From Actinomycetes bacterium (GTDB lineage Bacteria > Actinomycetota > Actinomycetes > Actinomycetales > Microbacteriaceae), in the NCBI GenBank assembly GCA_023390155.1, contig JAEWDJ010000222.1:1-9519 (forward strand): DNA of 9,519 nt, read 5' to 3'. Positions 1-6,032 of the stretch are shown here, one piece after another. A program made the position numbers and the translations under genes. The first letter of the stretch is position 1; each line of letters opens with the position of its first letter. Below the pieces are notes generated by a model. The model ran no database searches. It had not been told where the DNA came from and worked only from the letters and a program-made list of their open reading frames with translations.

Positions 1-439
1 GGATCTGCTGCGCCTGCGTGCGGAGCCCCGCCCCCGGATCGACGCCGACGACCGGAGCGACGATCGCGTCGGAGAAGCTCGTCGCGGGCTGCAGCGCCGC
101 CGCCGACCTCTCGCGGGCATCCTCCCAGAGGTCGATCGCGCGCGCGGCCTGACGCTGCGCCGCGGCGAGGGAGACGCGGTACCCGTCCAGGGTGGAGGCG
201 GCGGCATTCAGCGCCTGCGAGAGCCGCTCCCAGCGCGCGGCCACGGCGGCGCGTTTGGCCGCGAACGCGTCGGCTCCGCTTCCCGTCCAGCCGTCGGGCG
301 TCGCCAGCTGTTCCAGGGAGGCGGAGGTCTCGGCCGCGACGGCCGAGCGTCGGCGCCACTGTGCGGCGGCGGCTTCGAGGGCGTCCACCGATCCCGGGAC
401 GAGAGCGACGGCGCTCGACGTGCTCCCCAGCTCCGCCAT
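1..439 (-). CDS. WXG-type N-terminal domain of a putative T7SS-associated protein (partial, C-terminus outside window)
   Basis: The first 146 residues are visible; the gene continues past the left edge. The segment is Ala-rich and predicted almost wholly helical, with a central WTGSGADAF turn (W51, G53) between two long helices (about 17-48 and 55-115). That is the WXG100-like helix-turn-helix that precedes toxin, hydrolase or hypothetical domains in type VII-secreted proteins of actinobacteria. There is no signal peptide or membrane segment. Its ATG shares one base with the TGA of the preceding gene (TGATG at 437-441), so the two are probably translationally coupled and their products may pair. 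The effector part, which would decide function (polymorphic toxin, alpha/beta hydrolase or other), is not visible, so no function is assigned. Gene reality is well supported; the T7SS link is inference from the fold. Confidence 0.72.
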   Translation of the reverse strand, partial: MAELGSTSSAVALVPGSVDALEAAAAQWRRRSAVAAETSASLEQLATPDGWTGSGADAFAAKRAAVAARWERLSQALNAAASTLDGYRVSLAAAQRQAARAIDLWEDARERSAAALQPATSFSDAIVAPVVGVDPGAGLRTQAQQI

Positions 440-729
440 CAGAAGGCCCGCGCCGCCGCGCGCACGCCGTCGCGGGCGTCGTGGTCGGCACGCTCATACG
501 CGGATGCCGAACCACGCAGCTTGGCGGCCAGCTCCTCCGTGGCGGAGACGCGGGTGGTCCAGCTCTTCCCCGTCGTGGTCGCGAACTCGGCGATCGCCGC
601 CGCCAGCGCGGCATCCCCCACCTCGGACGGATGCTTCACGGCACCGGACACCGTCGCGCCCGCGGCGATGTCGTCCACCGCACGAGCTGCGGAGCGCAGA
701 CCCGCGACCTCCACTGCGAATTCCCCCAT
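439..729 (-). CDS. Small EspC/WXG100-like type VII secretion target
   Basis: A 96-residue helical protein without signal peptide or membrane segment. Two helices flank a turn at G54-K-S-W57, with WTT in place of strict WxG. A Y78-E-R-A-D82 sequence near the C-terminus fits the YxxxD/E secretion motif of ESX substrates. The pattern of VGDAALAAAIAEF, then the Trp turn, then AAKLRGSASAYERAD resembles the EspC/DUF2580 group of T7SS targets more than classical EsxA. I chose the ATG at 729 because a TAGNNT -10-like box sits 7 bases upstream; an in-frame GTG at 738 would add three residues but has no better ribosome site. It follows tsaE by 21 bp and overlaps the next gene by one base. It may be a chaperone-like partner of that product. 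Family assignment is from residue pattern only. Confidence 0.7.
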   Translation of the reverse strand: MGEFAVEVAGLRSAARAVDDIAAGATVSGAVKHPSEVGDAALAAAIAEFATTTGKSWTTRVSATEELAAKLRGSASAYERADHDARDGVRAAARAF

Positions 730-736
730 GGCCTCC

Positions 737-742
737 ACCCTA
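737..742 (-). promoter_or_regulatory. Putative -10 box for leaderless transcription of the EspC-like gene
   Basis: TAGGGT reads on the minus strand and is followed by 7 bases and then the ATG at 729, so transcription would start at or next to the A of the start codon. The same geometry occurs before glmS, glmM and the kinase gene. The overlapping GGTGGAGG could be read as a Shine-Dalgarno site, but it ends only 2 bases before the ATG. The box lies in the 21-bp gap after tsaE, so it would let the pair be expressed separately from the upstream operon. There is no clear -35. Confidence 0.45.
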
Positions 743-750
743 GCGGCGGG

Positions 751-1254
751 TCACGCCGCCCAGCGGGGTCCGACTCCCGTGATCGTGACCGTGCGCGGCT
801 CGTCCGCGTCGAGCACGTCGTCGTCGACGGCGGAGCCGGCCGACGCGTCGGCGCCGGTGGGCCGCTCGATCACGACCTCCAGCCACGACTCGGCGACGCC
901 GTCGAGCATCCCGCTGCCCCACTCCACCACCACGACCGAGCGGGCGAAGTCGATGTCGAGGTCGTCGAGCTCGAGCGCGCTCCCGAGCCGGTAGGCGTCG
1001 ACGTGCACGAGCGGGGCCCCGCCGACCAGGCTGGGATGCGTCCGGGCCAGCACGAAGGTCGGGCTCGTCACCGGGCCGCGCACCCGGAGGCCGTCGCCGA
1101 TCCCGCGCGTGAGGGTCGTCTTGCCGGCTCCGAGGGGGCCCGTCAGCACGAGGAGGTCACCCGGGCGCAGCACACCGGCGAGCTCCTCGCCGAGCGCGTG
1201 CATGGCGTCGCTCGTCGCGACCGTGCGGCGTGCGGGGAGCGCCAGACCGGTCAC
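751..1254 (-). CDS. tsaE: TsaE, ATPase of the tRNA t6A biosynthesis complex
   Basis: A 167-residue P-loop protein of the TsaE (YjeE) family. TsaE works with TsaB and TsaD in the cytoplasm to transfer the threonylcarbamoyl group to A37 of ANN-decoding tRNAs, cycling ATP between rounds. Seen here are Walker A GPLGAGKTT (39-47), the SPTF segment (64-67), HVDAYRL (84-90) and VVVEWGS (108-114) with the family Glu-Trp pair. Residues 132-153 are an acidic, low-complexity stretch, making the protein slightly longer than the usual 150-160. The start is a GTG at 1254 overlapping the alr stop in a 4-base GTGA; the upstream open frame lies inside alr and is not coding. Partners tsaB/rimI/tsaD, which often follow in actinobacteria, are not in the visible part. 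Confidence 0.93.
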   Translation of the reverse strand: MTGLALPARRTVATSDAMHALGEELAGVLRPGDLLVLTGPLGAGKTTLTRGIGDGLRVRGPVTSPTFVLARTHPSLVGGAPLVHVDAYRLGSALELDDLDIDFARSVVVVEWGSGMLDGVAESWLEVVIERPTGADASAGSAVDDDVLDADEPRTVTITGVGPRWAA

Positions 1255-2366
1255 CGCGCGCTCCGGAAGGTGCGCGCGACGCGGCCGTCCAGGCGGGTCA
1301 CGATCTCCCAGCTGATCGTTCCGCACGCCTCGGCCCAGTCGTAGGCGGACGGGACGCCCGTCGCCGGGTCTCCGAACAGGACCACCTCGTCGCCGACCAG
1401 GATGGGGGCGTCGCCGACGTCGACCACGAACTGGTCCATCGCGACCCGGCCGGAGACGCGGTAGGTCTCGCCGCCGATGGCGACCGGCGCGGCGTTGGAG
1501 GCGCTGCGCGGGACCCCCTCGGCGTAGCCGAGCGGGACGCGCGCGAGCGTCGTCTCGCACTCGGTGCGGTAGGTGTAGTCGTACGAGACGCCCTTGCCGG
1601 CCGGGACCCGCCGCACGGCCGCGACGCGCCCGCGGACCGTCATGGCCGGCCGCAGGCCGAGCTCGCTGCCCGACTCCGCGCCGAAGGGCGAGAGACCGTA
1701 GATGGAGAGCCCCAGGCGCACCAGGTCGAACCGCGACTCGGGCAGCGCGATGGCCGCCGCACTGGCTGCGATGTGCCGCAGCTCGGGCTGGATCCCCGCC
1801 GCCGCCGCCAGCGCCACACCGCGCTCGAACACCGTGATGGCAGCCCGGTCGTCGTCGTCGGAGGCGTTGGACAGATGGCTGAACAGCCCGCGGACCCGCA
1901 GCACGCCCTCGGCCTCCAGCGCACGCGCCCGCGCGAAGACGGGACCCCACTCCTCCTCGGCGACCCCGTTGCGGCTGAGACCCGTCTCGAGCTTGATGTG
2001 CACCGCGAGACGGGCGACGTCGCGGCCGGCGTCAGCCGCATCCTCCAGCTGGGCGAGCGACGAGATCCCCACGTCGATGCCCGCGTCCGCCGCCCGTCGG
2101 AAGTCCTCCTCCGGTGAGTGCAGCCAGGCGAGGATCGGTGCGTCGATCCCGGCGTCCCGCAGCTCCAGCGCCTCGTCGAGGTCGGCCACGCCCAGCCAGT
2201 CCGCGCCGCCGGCGAGGGCCGCCCGCGCGGTGGCGACGGCGCCGTGCCCGTAGGCGTTCGCCTTGACGACGGCCATCACATGCGGGGTGCCGACGAACGC
2301 GCGCATCCGCTCGACGTTCGAGGTGACCGCGTCCAGGTCGACCTCGAGCTCGCGGAAGGCGGTCAC
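1251..2366 (-). CDS. alr: Alanine racemase
   Basis: A 371-residue fold-type III PLP enzyme that interconverts L- and D-alanine for peptidoglycan. An N-terminal TIM-barrel carries the PLP lysine in VVKANAYGHG (K35) and the ETGLSRNG segment (127-134, R132). The C-terminal beta domain carries the catalytic tyrosine region GVSYDYTY (259-266), the phosphate-contact GYAEG (280-284) and RVAMDQF (307-313). Length is normal. The start is a GTG at 2366 overlapping the acpS stop by 4 bases (GTGA); its own stop overlaps the tsaE start in the same way, so acpS-alr-tsaE should be translated as a coupled block. The segment near the catalytic Tyr reads SYDYTY where many homologues have SYG; the enzyme otherwise looks intact. 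Confidence 0.96.
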   Translation of the reverse strand: MTAFRELEVDLDAVTSNVERMRAFVGTPHVMAVVKANAYGHGAVATARAALAGGADWLGVADLDEALELRDAGIDAPILAWLHSPEEDFRRAADAGIDVGISSLAQLEDAADAGRDVARLAVHIKLETGLSRNGVAEEEWGPVFARARALEAEGVLRVRGLFSHLSNASDDDDRAAITVFERGVALAAAAGIQPELRHIAASAAAIALPESRFDLVRLGLSIYGLSPFGAESGSELGLRPAMTVRGRVAAVRRVPAGKGVSYDYTYRTECETTLARVPLGYAEGVPRSASNAAPVAIGGETYRVSGRVAMDQFVVDVGDAPILVGDEVVLFGDPATGVPSAYDWAEACGTISWEIVTRLDGRVARTFRSAR

Positions 2367-2719
2367 GGCGCCGTCTCCGCGATCACGAACGCGGTCGCGA
2401 TCCCCGCGTCGTGCGACATCGACACGTGGATGTGCGCGATGCCGCGCTCGCGCACCTGGCGCTCGACCACGTTGTGCAGCACGAAGCCCGGGTTCCTCTC
2501 CTCGTCGGGGACGATCTCCATGTCGTGCCAGCGCACGCCCTCCGACCCGCCCAGCGCCTTGATCAGCGCCTCCTTCGCGGCGAACCGCGCCGCGAGCGAG
2601 TGCACCGGAAGGGTGCGCTCGGCCTCGGTGAAGAGCCGCTCGCGCAGCTTCGGCGTCCTCTCGATGGACCGGGCGAAGCGCGCCAGGTCCACCACGTCGA
2701 TGCCGATACCGGCGATCAC
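2363..2719 (-). CDS. acpS: Holo-[acyl-carrier-protein] synthase
   Basis: A 118-residue AcpS-type phosphopantetheinyl transferase. It moves the 4'-phosphopantetheine of CoA onto a serine of acyl carrier protein, switching on fatty acid synthesis. Family signatures are GIDVVDLARF (6-15, metal-ligand D8), RFAAKEALIKALG (45-57, E50 as second metal ligand) and HVSMSHD (98-104). Length is typical of stand-alone AcpS. The start is a GTG at 2719 with a strong GGGAGG Shine-Dalgarno site 9 bases upstream, 16 bp after glmS, so it is probably co-transcribed with glmS. Its stop overlaps the alr start. Its CoA substrate depends on the product of coaA, which diverges from this operon. Confidence 0.95.
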   Translation of the reverse strand: MIAGIGIDVVDLARFARSIERTPKLRERLFTEAERTLPVHSLAARFAAKEALIKALGGSEGVRWHDMEIVPDEERNPGFVLHNVVERQVRERGIAHIHVSMSHDAGIATAFVIAETAP

Positions 2720-2728
2720 GGGCGAACG

Positions 2729-2734
2729 CCTCCC
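2729..2734 (-). promoter_or_regulatory. Ribosome binding site of acpS
   Basis: GGGAGG on the minus strand lies 9 bases before the GTG at 2719, inside the short glmS-acpS gap. It fixes the GTG as the start and shows that acpS is translated from an internal site, unlike glmS, which appears leaderless. Confidence 0.7.
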
Positions 2735-2735
2735 G

Positions 2736-4586
2736 TTACTCGACGGTGACGGACTTGGCGAGGTTGCGCGGCTGGTCCACGTCGAGCCCCTTCGCCGCCG
2801 ACAGCTCCATCGCGAAGATCTGGAGCGGCACCACGGCCAGCAGCGGCTCGAACAGCGGAGCGGCGAGCGGGATGCGGATGACCTCGTCGGCGAACGGCAG
2901 CACGGCCGCGTCTCCGGCCTCGGCGATCGCGATGACGCGGGCGCCGCGGGCGCGGATCTCCTGGATGTTCGACACGACCTTCTTGTGCAGCTCGTCCGAC
3001 CAGCGCGGGCTCGGCACCACGACGAAGACCGGCTGACCCGGCTCGATCAGCGCGATCGGCCCGTGCTTCAGCTCGCCCGCGGCGAAGCCCTCGGCGTGGA
3101 TGTACGCGAGCTCCTTGAGCTTGAGGGCGCCCTCCAGGGCGATCGGGTAGCCGACGTGACGGCCGAGGAACAGCACCGAGCGGGTGTCCGACATCCAGCG
3201 GGCGAGCTGCGCGATGGTGTCGTGCGACTCGAGCACGGTGGCGATCTTCGCGGGCACCTCGGCCAGCTCCTCGACGGCGTCGCGCTGCTGCGCCTCCGAC
3301 AGGGCGCCGCGCACGCGGGCCAGGTGGAGGCCGAACAGGTACAGCGCGGTGATCTGCGCGACGAACGCCTTCGTCGAGGCGACGGCGACCTCGGGGCCGG
3401 CGTGCGTGTAGAGGGCCGCGTCCGACTCGCGCGGGATCGTGGCGCCCTGGGTGTTGCAGACCGAGATCGCTTTGGCGCCGGCCTCCCGGGCGTACTTGAC
3501 CGCCATCAGCGTGTCCATCGTCTCGCCGGACTGGCTGATCGAGATGATCAGCGTGCCGTCCGTGATGACCGGCTCCCGGTAGCGGAACTCGTGGCTGAGC
3601 TCCACCGTGACGGGCACGCGCGCCCACTTCTCGATGGCGTAGCTGCCGACGAGCCCGGCGTAGGCCGCCGTGCCGCAGGCCACGATGGTGATGCGGTCGA
3701 TGCCGGTGAAGAATGCGTCGCCGAGTGCCTCCAGCTCGGGGATGTGGACCTCGCCGTCGGCCACGCGGCCGCGCAGGGTGTTGGCGACGGCGTCGGGCTC
3801 CTCGGCGATCTCCTTGGCCATGAACGACGACCAGCCGCCCTTCTCGGCGGCGGAGGCGTCCCACGCGACCTCGAACGGCTCGACCTCGACCGGGACGCCG
3901 GCGAAGTCGGTGACGGTGACGGCGTCGGGGGTGATCGTGACGATCTGGTCCTGGCCGATGGCCATCGCGCGACGGGTGTGCTCGACGAACGCGGCGACGT
4001 CGGAGCCGAGGAAGTTCTCGCCCTCGCCCAGGCCGATCACCAGCGGGGAGTTGCGGCGCGCGCCGACCACGACGTGCGGCTGGTCCTGGTGCAGTGCGAG
4101 CAGGGTGAAGGCGCCCTCGAGGCGCGACACGACCCGCTGGAAGGCCTCGCCCAGGTCGCCGGTGGTGCGGTACTCGCGGCCGAGGAGGACGGCGGCCACC
4201 TCTGTGTCGGTCTCGGACTCGAACGCGAAGCCGTCCGCGAGGAGCTCGTCCTTCAGCGTGGCGAAGTTCTCGATGATGCCGTTGTGGATGACTGCGAGCC
4301 GACCGTCGTCGCCCAGGTGCGGGTGCGCGTTGCGGTCTGTGGGGCCGCCGTGGGTCGCCCACCGGGTGTGGCCGATGCCGGTGGCGCCGTTCGGGATGGG
4401 GTTCGTCTCCAGGTCGCCCGCGAGGACGGCCAGCTTGCCGGCCTTCTTCGCGGTGCCGAGGCGGCCGTCCGGGCCGATCACGGCGATTCCTGCGGAGTCA
4501 TATCCGCGGTACTCCAGGCGCTTCAGGCCGCCGAGGAGCACCTCGAGGCTCTTGTCGGTACCGACGTACCCCACGATTCCACACAT
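2736..4586 (-). CDS. glmS: Glutamine-fructose-6-phosphate aminotransferase (isomerizing)
   Basis: A 616-residue cytoplasmic enzyme converting fructose-6-P and glutamine to glucosamine-6-P and glutamate, the entry step to UDP-GlcNAc. The N-terminal class II glutaminase domain (2 to about 220) has the nucleophile C2 of MCGIVGYVG, EYRGYDSAG (25-33), HTRWATHG (73-80) and HNGIIEN (101-107). Two SIS domains follow: ACGTAAYAG (303-311), SQSGETMDT (351-359) and STKAF (404-408), then LKLKELAYIHAEGF (488-501) and ELKHGP (505-510). The conserved tail DQPRNLAKSVTVE (604-616) ends the protein. The ATG at 4586 is required, because Cys must be exposed after Met removal; a longer open frame from 4610 is not used. 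A -10-like box 7 bases upstream suggests a leaderless mRNA, leaving no room for a glmS ribozyme. It heads the glmS-acpS-alr-tsaE operon. Confidence 0.97.
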   Translation of the reverse strand: MCGIVGYVGTDKSLEVLLGGLKRLEYRGYDSAGIAVIGPDGRLGTAKKAGKLAVLAGDLETNPIPNGATGIGHTRWATHGGPTDRNAHPHLGDDGRLAVIHNGIIENFATLKDELLADGFAFESETDTEVAAVLLGREYRTTGDLGEAFQRVVSRLEGAFTLLALHQDQPHVVVGARRNSPLVIGLGEGENFLGSDVAAFVEHTRRAMAIGQDQIVTITPDAVTVTDFAGVPVEVEPFEVAWDASAAEKGGWSSFMAKEIAEEPDAVANTLRGRVADGEVHIPELEALGDAFFTGIDRITIVACGTAAYAGLVGSYAIEKWARVPVTVELSHEFRYREPVITDGTLIISISQSGETMDTLMAVKYAREAGAKAISVCNTQGATIPRESDAALYTHAGPEVAVASTKAFVAQITALYLFGLHLARVRGALSEAQQRDAVEELAEVPAKIATVLESHDTIAQLARWMSDTRSVLFLGRHVGYPIALEGALKLKELAYIHAEGFAAGELKHGPIALIEPGQPVFVVVPSPRWSDELHKKVVSNIQEIRARGARVIAIAEAGDAAVLPFADEVIRIPLAAPLFEPLLAVVPLQIFAMELSAAKGLDVDQPRNLAKSVTVE

Positions 4587-4593
4587 GGGCCCG

Positions 4594-4599
4594 ATTCTA
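4594..4599 (-). promoter_or_regulatory. -10 box of glmS (leaderless promoter)
   Basis: TAGAAT on the minus strand is 7 bases upstream of the glmS ATG, so transcription would begin at the start codon. There is no Shine-Dalgarno site in the gap. The -35 zone for this promoter overlaps the coaA -10 at 4615-4620. No good TTGACA match is visible. Confidence 0.6.
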
Positions 4600-4614
4600 T
4601 CCTGGGCCACGGCC

Positions 4615-4620
4615 TAGACT
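4615..4620 (+). promoter_or_regulatory. -10 box of coaA (leaderless promoter)
   Basis: TAGACT lies 8 bases upstream of the coaA ATG at 4629, with no Shine-Dalgarno site between. The predicted transcript starts at or within a base or two of the ATG. The -35 zone reaches back over the glmS -10, so both promoters share the same 42 bp. Confidence 0.58.
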
Positions 4621-4628
4621 TGTCGCCT

Positions 4629-5594
4629 ATGCGTGACAACGGCGCCGGTCGCGGCGAACCCACAGGCGGCGACTCCAGCACCCCCTTCGTCGAACTGGAC
4701 CGGGCCGACTGGGCGGAGCTCGCGCAGAACACGTCCCTGCCGCTGAAGGAGACGGAGCTCGTCCAGCTGCGCGGTCTCGGCGACCCGCTCGACATGCGCG
4801 AGGTGGAGCAGGTCTACCTCCCCCTCAGTCGGCTGCTCAACCTCTACGCCGGCGGCGCACGGCAGCTGCACCGGGTGACGAGCGACTTCCTCGGCGAGCG
4901 GGCGCAGCGCACCCCCTTCGTGATCGGCGTCGCCGGCTCGGTCGCCGTCGGCAAGTCGACCATCGCCCGCCTCCTCCGCGAGCTGCTCTCCCGCTGGGAC
5001 GACACCCCGCGCGTCGAGCTCGTCACCACCGACGGGTTCCTGCACCCGAACGCGGAGCTCGAACGCCGCGGTCTCATGGAGCGCAAGGGCTTCCCCGAGT
5101 CGTACGACCGGCGCGCGCTCCTCCGCTTCGTCACGGCCATCAAGAGCGGAGCGGCGGAGGTGCGCGCCCCCTTCTATTCGCACCTCAGTTACGACATCGT
5201 CCCCGACGCCGAGATCGTGGTGCGCCGGCCGGACGTGCTGATCGTCGAGGGCCTCAACGTCCTCCAGCCCGCGGGCGGCGGCAACCGGCTCGCGGTCAGC
5301 GACCTCTTCGACTTCAGCGTCTACGTCGACGCGCGCACGCGCGACATCGCCCGGTGGTACGAGGAGCGCTTCCTCAAGCTGCAGCGCGGGGCGTTCGCGA
5401 ACCCGCAGTCGTACTTCCACCGGTTCGCCGACCTCACCGAGGAGGAGGCACGCTCGCGCGCCGCCTCCATCTGGACCCGCATCAACGAGCCGAACCTCCT
5501 GCAGAACATCCGCCCGACCCGCTCACGGGCGAAGCTCGTGCTCCGCAAGGACGCCGACCACACCGTCAGCTCGGTGCTGCTGCGCAAGCTCTGA
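4629..5594 (+). CDS. coaA: Pantothenate kinase, type I
   Basis: A 321-residue bacterial type I (CoaA) kinase that phosphorylates pantothenate with ATP, the first and usually feedback-controlled step of CoA synthesis. The P-loop is GVAGSVAVGKST (100-111, K109). TTDGFLHPN (133-141) holds the presumed catalytic Asp (D135), followed by KGFPESYD (153-160), VEGLNVLQ (206-213), FLKLQRGAF (248-256), YFHRF (262-266) and INEPNLLQNIRPTR (285-298), all typical of the family. Length matches. The first 20 residues are polar and probably disordered. The start at 4629 is set by the -10 box and by homology; the same frame is open far upstream to 2118, but that part is antisense to glmS, acpS and alr. It diverges from glmS and is followed after 94 bp by an XRE regulator. 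Confidence 0.96.
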   Translation: MRDNGAGRGEPTGGDSSTPFVELDRADWAELAQNTSLPLKETELVQLRGLGDPLDMREVEQVYLPLSRLLNLYAGGARQLHRVTSDFLGERAQRTPFVIGVAGSVAVGKSTIARLLRELLSRWDDTPRVELVTTDGFLHPNAELERRGLMERKGFPESYDRRALLRFVTAIKSGAAEVRAPFYSHLSYDIVPDAEIVVRRPDVLIVEGLNVLQPAGGGNRLAVSDLFDFSVYVDARTRDIARWYEERFLKLQRGAFANPQSYFHRFADLTEEEARSRAASIWTRINEPNLLQNIRPTRSRAKLVLRKDADHTVSSVLLRKL

Positions 5595-5602
5595 GCCGAC
5601 GT

Positions 5603-5623
5603 GCGTATCGGGCTTTTACGCCC
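5603..5623 (+). terminator. Weak hairpin after coaA
   Basis: Just after the coaA stop, GGGC (5610-5613) can pair with GCCC (5620-5623) around TTTTAC. An alternative pairing is GCGTA (5603-5607) with TACGC (5617-5621). Neither is followed by a T-run, so it would be a poor intrinsic terminator. It may instead be a DNA palindrome for a regulator of the downstream gene. Confidence 0.25.
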
Positions 5624-5651
5624 CAAGCGCAGCATACTGATGTGCCACGGC

Positions 5652-5665
5652 TCTGGTCTTCCAGA
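5652..5665. promoter_or_regulatory. Operator-like inverted repeat before the XRE gene
   Basis: TCTGG, four bases, CCAGA form a perfect 5-bp-arm inverted repeat 23 bp before the regulator's ATG. If the -10 is TAGTCA at 5677-5682, the repeat covers the -35 region, a common place for an XRE autorepressor to bind. Direct repeats GTGCCaCG (5642-5649) and GTGCCgCG (5669-5676) flank it. Function is inferred from position only. Confidence 0.35.
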
Positions 5666-5676
5666 ATGGTGCCGCG

Positions 5677-5682
5677 TAGTCA
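5677..5682 (+). promoter_or_regulatory. Possible -10 box of the XRE gene
   Basis: TAGTCA stands 6 bases before the ATG at 5689, close to the leaderless layout seen elsewhere but lacking the final T. A second candidate -10, CATACT at 5633-5638, would give a short leader starting near 5645. GAGG right before the ATG is too close to act as a normal Shine-Dalgarno site. Confidence 0.3.
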
Positions 5683-5688
5683 TGAGGT

Positions 5689-5997
5689 ATGCCCACTCCT
5701 CGATCTCGTGCCGCCGAGCTCTTCGGCCGACGCGTCCGCGAAGCACGCATCGCCCTCGGCATGAGCCAGGAGGACATCGCCAACCTGGCCGACATGCACG
5801 TGACCAACTACGGCCGCGTCGAACGCGGCGAGGCCAACTCCGAGCTCCACACCATCGTCCGCATCGCCACCGCGCTCAACACGGACCCGGGCACGCTGCT
5901 CGCCGGCCTCTACGGCGACGGGATGCTGCCCGACCGCGAGCGCGCCTACTCGGTCGCCGACTTCCTCGCCGCCCGCAAGCAGCAGGAAGGGCGCTAG
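5689..5997 (+). CDS. XRE-family helix-turn-helix transcriptional regulator
   Basis: A 102-residue DNA-binding protein made almost entirely of one Cro/C1-type domain (about 11-72). GRRVREARIALGMSQEDIANLA (13-34) forms helices 1-2, MHVTNYGRVERGE (36-48) the recognition helix and its typical RxERG end, and LHTIVRIATALNTDPGTLL (53-71) helices 4-5. A short tail (73-102, DGMLPDRERAYSVADFLAARKQ) has one more predicted helix that could serve dimerisation. There is no ligand or peptidase domain. It lies downstream of coaA on the same strand and converges on glmM with a 33-bp gap. Targets are unknown; autoregulation through the inverted repeat at 5652-5665 is plausible. Candidate targets nearby are coaA, glmS and glmM. 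Confidence 0.9.
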   Translation: MPTPRSRAAELFGRRVREARIALGMSQEDIANLADMHVTNYGRVERGEANSELHTIVRIATALNTDPGTLLAGLYGDGMLPDRERAYSVADFLAARKQQEGR

Positions 5998-6014
5998 ACC
6001 TCTCCGGTGGGAGC

Positions 6015-6032
6015 GGGCCGTGAGCGCGGCTC
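6015..6032 (+). terminator. Possible terminator stem between the XRE gene and glmM
   Basis: In the convergent 33-bp gap, GGGCCG (6015-6020) pairs with CGGCTC (6027-6032) around a 6-base loop, with one G-U pair. The stem folds better on the plus strand (XRE transcript) and overlaps the glmM stop codon at 6031-6033. No T-run follows, so termination strength is uncertain. Confidence 0.3.

Noticed and set aside
1255..1950. An N-terminal extension of TsaE by about 230 residues.
   Set aside because: The extension lies inside alr in another frame and is low-complexity Arg/Ala/Gly. The GTG at 1254 overlapping the alr stop gives a normal-length TsaE.
4587..4610. A glmS start at 4610 adding eight residues.
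   Set aside because: GlmS needs Cys as the first residue after Met removal, so only the ATG at 4586 is functional; the extension also spans the -10 box.
2118..4628. A very long plus-strand open frame that reads into coaA and would give a protein of more than 1,100 residues.
   Set aside because: It is antisense to alr, acpS and glmS, all intact with clear motifs. Its sequence before coaA is low-complexity Arg/Asp/Gly/Val-rich, as expected of GC-rich antisense frames. coaA has its own start and -10 box.
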